9,288 bases of DNA from an uncultured Eubacteriales bacterium (GCA_902782895.1 CACZPA010000043.1:1-9288), one strand, 5' to 3'; shown: positions 1-7,236, counted from the first letter of the stretch. The notes: a model not told the origin generated them from the sequence alone. A program made the numbers and translations.

Positions 1-1487
1 CTGACCTCAAATTCCTTGCGGACATTCTCGGTCCATTCGCGGCTGGTCGCCATATGAGCGCGCGGCAGTCCGGGAAGACCGTATTTAAGCCGTTCGTAGC
101 GCTCCAGCATCTCGCGCGTCGGCCCGCCGCCGCCGTCTCCGTAGCCAAAAGTAATCGCGGTCTGATGGCTGTATTCCTTCTGCTGATAACGGTTCCAGGT
201 GCCGAGGACCTGAGACGGCGTGATGTCGCCGTTGTACGTCGTAAAGTTCTCAATCTCCGCGTTCGGCTTCGCGTTCTGCGCGGTCATGAAATTCGTGAAG
301 ATTTCTGTCCCGTCGATGCCCTGCCACAGGAAGGTGTCATAGGGGACAGTATTCATCTCATTCCAGCTGATCTTGGATGTGACGAACGTGTCGACTCCGC
401 ATTTCTTCAGGATCTGCGGAAGGGCGGCGCTGTAGCCGAAAACGTCCGGCAGCCAGAGCGTCCTGGATTCGACGCCGAATTCGTCCCTCATGAACTTTTT
501 GCCGTGCAGGATCTGACGGATAAAGCTTTCACCGCTCGTCAGGTTGCAGTCGGCCTCAAGCCACATCGCGCCTTCCATCTCGAAACGGCCGGCCTTGACG
601 GCCTCGCGGATCCTTTCAAACAGCTCCGGATCTTCTTCTTTAACGTAGGCGAAAAGCTGGGGCTGCGAGGACATGAACAGATAGTCGGGGTAGTGCTTCA
701 TCAGCTCCAGAACGGTCGCGAAGGAGCGCTGTGCCTTCTCGCGGGTCTGCGCGAAGGTCCATTTCCACGCGACGTCGATGTGCGTATGGCCGATGCAATT
801 GACGATCAGATCGCTTTTGCCGCAGATGCCGTTGTAGAATTCGTCGTGCATCAGACGGCTCGCGGCGCGCATGCCCTTGTAATAGGCGGCGGAGTACTCC
901 GGCCAGAGCACAAGCTCGTTAGCCGCAAGCTCCAGACATTTGCGGGTTTCGACGTACTCCTCGGTATTCGGATTCAGCACGTCAAGCGCATCCAGCGGCA
1001 CTTTCAGATCGTAATAGGTCTTCTCGGTCTGGTCGTCGCGCATGACAAGCGCAGCCTGCAGCAGGATCGGGATGTCGATCATGCCCATGTACAGATAGAG
1101 ATACATGTCGATGTCCCGGCCTGATTCGAGTTGGACCATTGTGTGATTCACGTCGATCGCCTGAACAAGCTGCCCGTCAATGTAGATCATCGCCTGCGGG
1201 TTGGTCGCGTCCCAGTTGCCGTCCTTGCCCGTGATCAGGCGGAAGAAAGGCGTACGGCCCTTCTGCGCGTCCGGTGTGCGGAACTGCAGATGGAACCAGA
1301 AATGGCTGTCGCGGCCGGAGAGAAGTGTGTCCGGGGTAAAAGGCCTGTAGCCGTCTGAAGGAGGCGTGCTGCCTTTTTTATAGCCGCATTCCTGATATTC
1401 CATGCCGGTAATCGGCTCCGGCGGGAGGAACATCAGAGACTGCATTTTGTCAGTCAGAGTGCGGACCTTCTGATAAATGAAATCCAT
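1..1487 (-). CDS. GH38 alpha-mannosidase (Ams1/MAN2C1 type), N-terminal part, cut by window edge
   Basis: Reading leftward from ATG at 1487, 495 intact codons remain in frame to the window edge, so the C-terminal half is missing (family members are about 1000 aa). Residues 1-225 are a family-typical N-terminal beta-sandwich plus linker region. The GH38 catalytic domain then starts with GHTHIDVAWKWT (233-244), where H236 and D238 match the zinc ligands. LWLPDVFGYSAALPQI carries D348, which matches the catalytic nucleophile; the H/D-to-nucleophile spacing of 110 residues fits the family. A GYGDGGGGPT loop lies at 448-457. GH38 enzymes are retaining, zinc-dependent exo-alpha-mannosidases. No signal peptide is visible, so the enzyme should be cytoplasmic and act on imported mannosides. 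AAAGGAG sits 7 nt before the ATG, which fixes the start. It is transcribed divergently from the importer operon, which implies a shared substrate. Exact linkage specificity cannot be read from sequence. Confidence 0.94.
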   Translation of the reverse strand, partial: MDFIYQKVRTLTDKMQSLMFLPPEPITGMEYQECGYKKGSTPPSDGYRPFTPDTLLSGRDSHFWFHLQFRTPDAQKGRTPFFRLITGKDGNWDATNPQAMIYIDGQLVQAIDVNHTMVQLESGRDIDMYLYLYMGMIDIPILLQAALVMRDDQTEKTYYDLKVPLDALDVLNPNTEEYVETRKCLELAANELVLWPEYSAAYYKGMRAASRLMHDEFYNGICGKSDLIVNCIGHTHIDVAWKWTFAQTREKAQRSFATVLELMKHYPDYLFMSSQPQLFAYVKEEDPELFERIREAVKAGRFEMEGAMWLEADCNLTSGESFIRQILHGKKFMRDEFGVESRTLWLPDVFGYSAALPQILKKCGVDTFVTSKISWNEMNTVPYDTFLWQGIDGTEIFTNFMTAQNAKPNAEIENFTTYNGDITPSQVLGTWNRYQQKEYSHQTAITFGYGDGGGGPTREMLERYERLKYGLPGLPRAHMATSREWTENVRKEFEV

Positions 1488-1548
1488 TGAGAGACTCCTT
1501 TCAAATCATATGTTGTCGAGCGCAAAAACGAACCTTGTATTCACGGAC

Positions 1549-1577
1549 ATTATATGTTAAACAGTCGAAAAAGACAA
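1549..1577 (-). promoter_or_regulatory. Predicted sigma-70/SigA promoter of the alpha-mannosidase gene
   Basis: On the minus strand, TTGTCT (1577-1572, 4/6 match to the -35 consensus) is followed by a 17-bp spacer and a perfect TATAAT -10 box (1554-1549). Transcription would start near 1542, leaving a leader of about 55 nt that contains the AAAGGAG site before the ATG at 1487. Confidence 0.7.
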
Positions 1578-1614
1578 GTGTTTTTCTGCAGGAATAATCC
1601 GAATTAAATTCAAA

Positions 1615-1638
1615 AAAATCACAATATCTTGTGATTTT
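1615..1638. promoter_or_regulatory. Perfect 24-bp palindrome between the divergent promoters, candidate operator
   Basis: The arms AAAATCACAA (1615-1624) and TTGTGATTTT (1629-1638) are exact reverse complements around a 4-bp TATC centre. The right arm ends 3 bp before the rightward -35 box (1642), and the left arm lies 37 bp upstream of the leftward -35 box (1577). That position suits a dimeric regulator acting on both promoters. The half-sites are TCACA/TGTGA in the opposite orientation to a CRP site, and there is no CcpA-like CG centre. No regulator gene lies in the window, so the binding family is unknown. Read on the minus strand, the hairpin is followed by a short T run, but it lies upstream of the leftward promoter, so a terminator role there is unlikely. 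Confidence 0.55.
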
Positions 1639-1641
1639 GGC

Positions 1642-1670
1642 TTGACGAATCGGGATTGTGCCTGTATAAT
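1642..1670 (+). promoter_or_regulatory. Predicted strong sigma-70/SigA promoter of the importer operon
   Basis: TTGACG (1642-1647, 5/6 match) and TATAAT (1665-1670, perfect) are separated by 17 bp. The predicted start is near 1677, giving a leader of about 75 nt before the ATG at 1753. It is the best promoter match in the window, which fits an abundantly made binding protein. Confidence 0.82.
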
Positions 1671-1752
1671 ACCAAGTATGTTTTGTATCTTGCGGTTGTG
1701 TAAGCAGCGGCCGGATACGGGACATGACGATATTTATAAGGAGGAAATACAC

Positions 1753-4050
1753 ATGAAGAAACTTGTGGCACTGTTTCTGGCTATGATCCTTGTGATCGGC
1801 GCTGCAGCGTGCACCGGAACCAACAACAACAGTTCCGCTGCGCCCACTGAGAGCAGCAAAGCAGCAGAAGCAAGCACGGCCGAAGCTTCCACGCCCGCTG
1901 AGAGCTCTGCAGAAGAGACTCCGGAAGTAGAGCCCATCTGGTCTAACGAGTTCGACGTTATGACTCTTGGCAACTACGAGTATGGTACCGATTACGTCTC
2001 TCTGTACGACAAGTACGGCGCGGACATCACGATCGCTGATGTTACCGAGGATCCGGATACCGGATTCGCTTACATCACCGATGACAAGGGCGAGCTCCGT
2101 GAGCTTGGACTTGACTTCCTGACGATGGCTATGGTTTACAATGATGAACCGGCCGGTGACTACGCTACCGCTGATGACGTTTACGCGGCATGGTGGAGAC
2201 TGTACATCACCCGTTGGAACGCTCTGCTTCCTGAAGTTCCGCTGTACTCCAACGAGTACTATGATCTGTACAATGCTCAGATCAAGGGCGTTGAAGAGCA
2301 TCCGACCAACCCCTTCTGGAGCCCGGTCAATGCTCTGATCGACTGGACCTCCGAGAAGCCTGAGAATGACATCATTCTTGGTAACTCCACCGAGCTTTCC
2401 GGTCAGTTCCGCAGCCCGAGCTTTGGTAAGTCCAGCCCCGGCGCTTCCGATAACGACATCGGCTCTCTGACAACAGAGCTGTCGACCGTTGTTACCACCA
2501 AGGAAGGCGGATATGCCTGGAACGACACTGTTGTTAAGTCCCACGAAGAGTCTGAGGACGAAGAGGGCAACAAGACCTTCAAGATCGAGATCTATGATGA
2601 CCTGTTCTTCTCTGACGGCAGCCCTGTAACCGCTAAGGATTACGTCGCTGGCACTCTGGCTTCCCTGTCTCCTGTCTGGACACAGGCCGCCGGACGTGAG
2701 ACCAATGGTCTGACCATCGTTGGATGGAAGGATGCTTATCAGAAGTATGCCGGACCTGGCACCGAGGGAACCAAGGAACTCGCCGGTCTGCGTCTGTATG
2801 ATGATTACAACTTCTCTGTAACCATTTCTTCTGACTATATCCCGTATTTCTATGACATCAGCTACGCTGGATTCTCTGCTGTTTACGCGGCTCAGTGGAT
2901 CGGCGACGCCCAGATCATGGACGACGGCAACGGCTGCTATCTGTCTGATGATTTCTATGCCAAGGACGGAGACAACTTCGTTATGGCTCAGCACATCAAG
3001 GATACAGCTACTCTGACGACGGAAGAGGCTTATGCCGCTTATCCGTGGTCCGGCCCGTACGCAGTACAGTCCTTCGATACGACCGACTCTACCGCTGTTC
3101 TGGTCCGCAACGAGTACTACAAGGGCAACTATGAGGGAGCTAAGCCCTCCATCGACAGAATCACCTACAAGAGAGTCGTTCCTGCTACTCAGCTGGAAGA
3201 CTTCAAGGCAGGCGGTTTGGATGTTATCGCTGCCATCACTGGTGGTGCCGAGACTGACGAAGCTCTGAAGCTTGCAGACGGCTCCAACGGCGCTTATGTT
3301 TACACCCATTACAGCCGCGCTGGTTATGGTAAGCTCGGATTCCGTGCTGACTATGGCCCGGCTCAGTTCCAGTCCGTACGTCAGGCTATTGCCTACTGCA
3401 TGGACCGTGCACAGTTTGCCAAGGACTTCACCGGAGGATACGGTGGCGTTGTTGACGGACCGTACTACACTGGTTCCTGGATGTACAAGGCTGCTATGGA
3501 TCAGGGAATGCTTCTGAACTCCTACGCGACGTCTTCTGACAGCGCGATCGAGGTTCTTGAGGCCGACGGCTGGATCTATGGAGCTGACGGTAAGGAGTAC
3601 ACCTCCGGCGTCCGCTACAAGATGATCCCCGGCGACATCATCAATGAGAATGATAAGAATTATCAGTCCGTTGACGGCGAGTACAAGACCGTTGAGATCG
3701 ATGGCAATTACTACATGCCTCTGGTTATCAACTGGTATGGTACCGCTGACAACCCGTTCACCGATCTGCTGCAGACCGGCTTCAAGGAGAATGCTAACGT
3801 TGAAGCTTGCGGTATGAAGGTTTACAACACCATCGGCGATTTCGCTCCGATGCTGGATGAGCTGTATCAGCAGGCTGCTTATGGCTACTATGCTGGTACC
3901 CCGATGTACTGCGCGTTCAACTTCGCTACCGGATTCAACTCCGCAGCGTATGATTACGCCTTCAACATGACGATCGATCCTGGTATGTATGACGATCATT
4001 CCGTATACTACATCAAGGACTACGCCGATGTTTGCTGGCTGAATCAGTAA
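1753..4050 (+). CDS. Opp/Dpp-class ABC importer substrate-binding lipoprotein (SBP_bac_5), enlarged
   Basis: 765 aa, longer than the usual 500-600. A lipoprotein signal peptide (KK, then a hydrophobic core) ends at GAAAC with C20 as the lipidation site; Ala at -3 is a weaker lipobox than Leu. Residues 21-60 are a Ser/Thr/Ala/Glu-rich linker. From about 203 the SBP_bac_5 fold is recognisable: ILGNSTELSGQF (208-219), TFKIEIYDDLFFSDGSPVTA (275-294), SGPYAVQSF (433-441), VRQAIAYCMDR (542-552) and VLEADGW (601-607). Residues 61-200 are an additional N-terminal block whose WNALLPEVPLYSNEYYD stretch resembles the segment that normally closes OppA proteins, while this C-terminus ends soon after the last lobe. 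The protein would capture ligand outside the membrane and deliver it to the permeases downstream. Many Tyr and Trp residues and the neighbouring mannosidase favour a glycan ligand, but this is inference; a peptide ligand remains possible. AAGGAGG (1738-1744) lies 8 nt before the chosen ATG. Confidence 0.93.
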   Translation: MKKLVALFLAMILVIGAAACTGTNNNSSAAPTESSKAAEASTAEASTPAESSAEETPEVEPIWSNEFDVMTLGNYEYGTDYVSLYDKYGADITIADVTEDPDTGFAYITDDKGELRELGLDFLTMAMVYNDEPAGDYATADDVYAAWWRLYITRWNALLPEVPLYSNEYYDLYNAQIKGVEEHPTNPFWSPVNALIDWTSEKPENDIILGNSTELSGQFRSPSFGKSSPGASDNDIGSLTTELSTVVTTKEGGYAWNDTVVKSHEESEDEEGNKTFKIEIYDDLFFSDGSPVTAKDYVAGTLASLSPVWTQAAGRETNGLTIVGWKDAYQKYAGPGTEGTKELAGLRLYDDYNFSVTISSDYIPYFYDISYAGFSAVYAAQWIGDAQIMDDGNGCYLSDDFYAKDGDNFVMAQHIKDTATLTTEEAYAAYPWSGPYAVQSFDTTDSTAVLVRNEYYKGNYEGAKPSIDRITYKRVVPATQLEDFKAGGLDVIAAITGGAETDEALKLADGSNGAYVYTHYSRAGYGKLGFRADYGPAQFQSVRQAIAYCMDRAQFAKDFTGGYGGVVDGPYYTGSWMYKAAMDQGMLLNSYATSSDSAIEVLEADGWIYGADGKEYTSGVRYKMIPGDIINENDKNYQSVDGEYKTVEIDGNYYMPLVINWYGTADNPFTDLLQTGFKENANVEACGMKVYNTIGDFAPMLDELYQQAAYGYYAGTPMYCAFNFATGFNSAAYDYAFNMTIDPGMYDDHSVYYIKDYADVCWLNQ

Positions 4051-4077
4051 TTTACAACTGAACGAGTGACTTATTGC

Positions 4078-4130
4078 AATCCGCATCCGGCGACTTGTTG
4101 CCGCCGGATGCGGATTTGTTCCTTATTTAT
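4078..4130 (+). terminator. Intra-operon hairpin with U-rich tail (attenuating terminator or mRNA stabiliser)
   Basis: A perfect 15-bp stem (left arm 4078-4092, right arm 4102-4116) with a 9-nt loop starts 28 bp after the binding-protein stop codon and is followed by TTTGTTCCTTATTTAT. The U tract is interrupted, so partial read-through is likely. Such hairpins between the binding-protein gene and the permease genes commonly keep the binding protein in excess over the membrane parts. Confidence 0.75.
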
Positions 4131-4145
4131 TAAATCTGTTAAAAT
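4116..4145 (+). promoter_or_regulatory. Possible weak internal promoter before the permease genes
   Basis: TTGTTC (4116-4121, 3/6) and TAAAAT (4140-4145, 5/6) are 18 bp apart in an AT-rich stretch directly after the hairpin. The -35 match is poor and overlaps the terminator tail, so this is only a candidate for separate low-level expression of the permease and ATPase genes. Confidence 0.25.
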
Positions 4146-4146
4146 G

Positions 4147-4181
4147 TTGCCGGCTTCGTAAACAGAGAGAGCTGCCGGCAA
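4147..4181 (+). repeat. Small inverted repeat in the leader of the OppB-type permease gene
   Basis: TTGCCGGC (4147-4154) and GCCGGCAA (4174-4181) are exact reverse complements around a 19-nt loop. The structure ends 7 nt before the AAAGGAG ribosome binding site at 4189-4195. It has no U tail, so it is not a terminator; it could be an RNA-stabilising end or have no function. Confidence 0.4.
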
Positions 4182-4188
4182 TGCGTGT

Positions 4189-4195
4189 AAAGGAG
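4189..4195 (+). promoter_or_regulatory. Ribosome binding site deciding the OppB-type permease start
   Basis: AAAGGAG lies 5 nt before ATG at 4201. An in-frame GTG at 4195 overlaps the last base of this site and therefore cannot be the start. Confidence 0.75.
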
Positions 4196-4200
4196 TGCCC

Positions 4201-5244
4201 ATGGGAAGATATATAGTTAAACGTCTTGTTTACATGGTGGCGGTCTTTTTTCTGCTGACGTTCCTCCTGTTTGTCCTGTATCAGATGATGCCGGCTAACC
4301 GTGCCTACACGGACGCGAGAAACGAAGTTCAGGCGTTGAAGAAAGGCCTGACGGAAGCGGAGATGCAGACCAAATTTGAAGAGTTGTATCAGAAGTACCA
4401 GAGGATGTACGGCACGGATACGGACAACAAGATTATTCTCTATCTGCGCTGGCTCGGATTGTATCCGTTTTATAACGGCAAGCTGAATGGTATTTTCCAG
4501 GGCAATTTTGGCTTTTCTTATGAGCATAATGCTCCGGTAGTAGAAGTTGTAGGTCCGCCAATGCGTAACTCGATGCTGATTGGTCTGGTATCCGAGATCT
4601 TTGTACTCGGTATCACGATCCCCCTCGGTATCGCCTGCGCCGTAAGGAAGAACTCTCGATTTGACAGAGGAACACAGATCTTTACTCTGATCGGTTTCTC
4701 AACGCCAAGCTTTATCATATATATCGTATTTATCGTGTTTTTCTGCTCGATCCTGCATCTGTTCCCGGTCAGCGGCATGAAGACGCCCGGTTCCAGCTAT
4801 ACAGGATTCAAGGCAGTGATCGACGTGCTCTATCATATCGCGCTGCCGACGATCTGTCTGACGTTCTCGTCACTGGCGTCGGTTACCCGTATCGCCCGTG
4901 CGTCCATGATCGACGCTCTGAGCCTGGACTGCATCCGTACGGCTCGTGCTAAGGGCTTGAGTGAGAAGGTCGTTATCTATTCTCACGCATGGCGCAACGC
5001 TCTGGTACCGATGGTCGCGATCATCGTCGGCGGTTTCTTCGGAATCATCGGCGGAGCCATGATCATGGAGACCATGTTCGGCTTTAAGGGAATGGGTCTG
5101 CTGTTCCTGAACGCCACAAGATCTGCGGATTATGATCTGATCATGTTCCTGGAGGTTATTTATACCTTTATCGGACTGTTCTCGAACCTCGTGATCGACC
5201 TGTGCTACGGCCTGGTTGATCCGCGTGTCCGTATCAGCAAGTAA
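4201..5244 (+). CDS. OppB/DppB-family ABC importer permease
   Basis: 347 aa inner-membrane subunit that forms half of the translocation pore. TM1 is at about residues 8-30. A hydrophilic external loop (31-120) follows, roughly 25 residues longer than usual because of a Lys/Glu/Gln-rich helix (about 41-70). The family-typical ILYLRWLG (79-86) and GNFGFSY (101-107) lie before TM2 (about 124-146), with further helices near 160-184, 210-226, 269-290 and 315-335. The cytoplasmic EAA coupling motif that contacts an ATPase is RTARAKGLSEKVV (246-258) through WRNALVP (264-270). The protein ends with DPRVRISK, the normal family end. It follows the attenuating hairpin and lies 12 bp upstream of the partner permease. 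Substrate cannot be deduced from this subunit. Confidence 0.95.
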   Translation: MGRYIVKRLVYMVAVFFLLTFLLFVLYQMMPANRAYTDARNEVQALKKGLTEAEMQTKFEELYQKYQRMYGTDTDNKIILYLRWLGLYPFYNGKLNGIFQGNFGFSYEHNAPVVEVVGPPMRNSMLIGLVSEIFVLGITIPLGIACAVRKNSRFDRGTQIFTLIGFSTPSFIIYIVFIVFFCSILHLFPVSGMKTPGSSYTGFKAVIDVLYHIALPTICLTFSSLASVTRIARASMIDALSLDCIRTARAKGLSEKVVIYSHAWRNALVPMVAIIVGGFFGIIGGAMIMETMFGFKGMGLLFLNATRSADYDLIMFLEVIYTFIGLFSNLVIDLCYGLVDPRVRISK

Positions 5245-5256
5245 GGAGGCGGAGAT

Positions 5257-7236
5257 ATGAGTAAAGCAAAAAAAGAAAATATCTTCCGCAAGTGCGGCAG
5301 ATGGCTGGTCCGCGGACTCTTCGGACCTCAGTTTGAGGAGAAGTGGTTCCATACCAAGAAGGACGAGCCCAAGGAGATCACCTATAAGGACGGAGTTCCG
5401 GATGATTCCGAGCTGATCGTAAGCCCGGGCCGTCAGATCCTGAATCGCTTCATGGATCGTAAGTTCGCGGTTATCTCGGTCGCGGTCGTTATTATCATGT
5501 TTCTGATCGTTACGATCGTACCGCACTTCATGACGAAGTACTATGATGCCTATACAGAGGTCACGCAGAAGGATCTGCCTCCGACCCTTTCCTTCATGTC
5601 CGTTCCCAAGGATCTGCAGAACAACATCAAGCAGATCTCAAGCTACGGCAGCTTCTCCGTCGGTCTGTCTAATGACGGTGAGGTTTATGTCTGGGGCGCG
5701 ACCAAGATCGGCGCGACCGGTCTGAATGTCAAAGACATTCCGGAGGAAGTCAAGAACAACAAAATGGCATATGTCGCCGCCGGTATCGACCATATCATCG
5801 CGGTCGGCGAGGACGGTAAGTTCTACGGCTGGGGCAGCAACCGTTTCGGACAGTACGCTGTTACCGAGACGACGCTCGCGAACCCCAATCTGCAGCCGGT
5901 TCCGGACGATGTCCTGGACGGCCTTGATGTCGCGCATATCAAGAAGGTAGTCTGCGGCTACCAGGCTTCCGCGATCCTGATGGACGACGGCAAGCTTTAC
6001 ATCTGGGGCAACAAGCAAGCTTATTCGAATCTGGTCAATTTTGTCGACAAGGACAATATCGTCGATATCGACTTCACGCTGAACTATGTCGTCGGCGTGG
6101 ATGAGAAGCAGAACAGCGTCTATACCGGTACCCGCGGACTGTACGATACCGTACGTACCTCTATCGGAGGCAAGGGCGAAAAGCTCTTCCAGTTCCTCAA
6201 CGGCCGTAAGATCGATGAGATCACGGCAACGTCCACCAGTATCTGTATCCTGCTCGACGACGGCAGTATCGCCATGGTCGGTGATTTCCCGGTGGATGTG
6301 ATCGATGTGCCGACCCTTGCGGCGGATGAAGGCTTCATCCAGATCGAGGGCGGAACCTACCATTACACAGGCGTTACCAATAAGGGCAATGTCTATTCCT
6401 TCGGTGGAGACCATTATCGTCAGTCCGAAGTTCCGAAGGACCTGACCGGCGCGGCCAAGATCTATGCCGGCGCGTTCCAGAGCTATGCGGTCGACGAGAA
6501 CGGTAAGCTGCTGAACAAGTGGGGCCTTAAGGGTTATCTGTTCGGTACGGATGACCGTGGCGCGGATATCGCGCAGCGTGTTATCGCCGGTGGACGCGTT
6601 ACCATGACGGTCGGTGCGGTAGCGGTTATCATCGAGATCATCATCGGCGTATCGATCGGTCTGATCGCCGGATATTTCGGCGGCTGGGTCGATATCTTCC
6701 TGATGCGTGTGGCTGAGGTCTTCGGATCGATCCCGCTGTATCCCTTCATGCTGATCCTGAGTTCGCTGCTTGCACAGGTTTCCATCAGCACGGACGCGAG
6801 ACTGTATATGATCATGGTGATCCTCGGTATCCTCGGATGGCCCGGATTCGCCCGGATCACGCGTGCGCAGATTCTGGTCGCCCGTGAGAGCGAGTACGTT
6901 ACCGCGGCGCAGGCCATGGGTGTCCGCGAGGGACGTATCGCGTTCAAGCATATTCTTCCGAATATCATTTCCGTTATTCTTGTCAATATGACACTGTCGT
7001 TTGCGGCATCCATGCAGACAGAGACGTCTCTGTCCTTCCTGGGATTCGGCGTTACCTATCCGCAGCCGAGCTGGGGCAACATGCTGAGCCGCGCTTCCAA
7101 CGCGACGGCCGCGATCAACTTCTGGTGGCAGTGGCTGTTTACTTCCGCGATCCTGGTCTTCACAACGGTCTGCATCAATACGATCGGAGATACGCTGCGT
7201 GACGTCATGGATCCTAAGTCCACCAATGATAAATAA
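5257..7236 (+). CDS. OppC/DppC-family ABC importer permease with an inserted extracellular RCC1-like beta-propeller
   Basis: 659 aa, about twice the normal 280-320. The order is: cytoplasmic N-terminus (1-68), TM1 (about 69-91), an insert with seven RCC1-like repeats (about 116-424), the OppC signature FGTDDRGADIAQRVIAGGR (429-447), then the usual core. Helices are near 452-474, 488-508, 516-534, 570-590 and 623-645. The EAA coupling motif is YVTAAQAMGV (547-556) through HILPN (565-569). SLSFLGFG (591-598) and the MDP end (651-653) are family-typical. In OppC proteins the TM1-TM2 loop is external, so the propeller should sit outside the membrane, close to the docking site of the binding protein. 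No frameshift is needed: the fusion is one continuous frame and the repeats use the same codon style as the core. AAGGAGG (5243-5249) overlaps the stop codon of the upstream gene and lies 7 nt before ATG, indicating translational coupling. Confidence 0.95.
   Translation: MSKAKKENIFRKCGRWLVRGLFGPQFEEKWFHTKKDEPKEITYKDGVPDDSELIVSPGRQILNRFMDRKFAVISVAVVIIMFLIVTIVPHFMTKYYDAYTEVTQKDLPPTLSFMSVPKDLQNNIKQISSYGSFSVGLSNDGEVYVWGATKIGATGLNVKDIPEEVKNNKMAYVAAGIDHIIAVGEDGKFYGWGSNRFGQYAVTETTLANPNLQPVPDDVLDGLDVAHIKKVVCGYQASAILMDDGKLYIWGNKQAYSNLVNFVDKDNIVDIDFTLNYVVGVDEKQNSVYTGTRGLYDTVRTSIGGKGEKLFQFLNGRKIDEITATSTSICILLDDGSIAMVGDFPVDVIDVPTLAADEGFIQIEGGTYHYTGVTNKGNVYSFGGDHYRQSEVPKDLTGAAKIYAGAFQSYAVDENGKLLNKWGLKGYLFGTDDRGADIAQRVIAGGRVTMTVGAVAVIIEIIIGVSIGLIAGYFGGWVDIFLMRVAEVFGSIPLYPFMLILSSLLAQVSISTDARLYMIMVILGILGWPGFARITRAQILVARESEYVTAAQAMGVREGRIAFKHILPNIISVILVNMTLSFAASMQTETSLSFLGFGVTYPQPSWGNMLSRASNATAAINFWWQWLFTSAILVFTTVCINTIGDTLRDVMDPKSTNDK
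5602..6528 (+). other. Seven RCC1-like repeats (predicted seven-bladed beta-propeller) within the OppC-type permease
   Basis: Each unit contains the RCC1-style core in which an Asp/Asn-Gly turn is followed by a strand ending in Trp/Phe-Gly: NDGEVYVWG (139-147), EDGKFYGWG (185-193), DDGKLYIWG (243-251), KQNSVYTG (284-291), DDGSIAMVG (334-342), NKGNVYSFG (375-383) and ENGKLLNKWG (414-423). Spacing is 40-58 residues. Units 1, 2, 3 and 7 are preceded by VPKDL, IPEEV, VPDDV and VPKDL, the RCC1 inter-blade segment, and several have an aaGxxhsxaV strand. Units 4 and 5 are degenerate. Seven units match the closed propeller of RCC1 and of the bacterial RCC1-like protein BLIP-II. RCC1 folds generally bind proteins, so a docking or sensing role is plausible inference. 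Confidence 0.88.

Noticed and set aside
54..1124. Open frame of 356 codons on the plus strand
   Set aside because: It is antisense to the GH38 mannosidase, whose zinc-site and nucleophile motifs are read on the minus strand. The plus-strand translation is an Arg/Val/Leu/His-rich shadow.
1615..1638. Palindrome as a terminator for minus-strand transcription
   Set aside because: It does have a short T run on the minus strand, but it lies upstream of the leftward promoter and no minus-strand transcript is expected to arrive there. The stem is AT-rich and weak. An operator is the better reading.
1642..1752. Upstream in-frame starts (TTG at 1642, ATG at 1678) for the binding protein
   Set aside because: The TTG is part of the -35 box and the ATG coincides with the predicted transcription start. 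Neither has a ribosome binding site, and only ATG 1753 gives a lipoprotein signal peptide.
1501..4086. Very long open frame (861 codons) on the minus strand opposite the binding-protein gene
   Set aside because: It lies antisense to a clear SBP_bac_5 gene with signal peptide and ribosome binding site. Its translation is Val/Ser/Gly/Leu-rich without recognisable motifs, as expected from the biased codon use of the opposite strand. It also runs through the divergent promoter region.
5602..6528. Propeller insert as an assembly chimera or as two separate genes
   Set aside because: The reading frame is continuous from TM1 through the repeats into the GTDDRG motif, with no stop, no internal start with a ribosome binding site, and uniform base and codon use.
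5638..6951. Open frame of 437 codons on the minus strand within the propeller permease
   Set aside because: The translation is an Asp/Arg/Ile/His-rich shadow, opposite a permease with clear TM helices and EAA motif. No ribosome binding site is evident.
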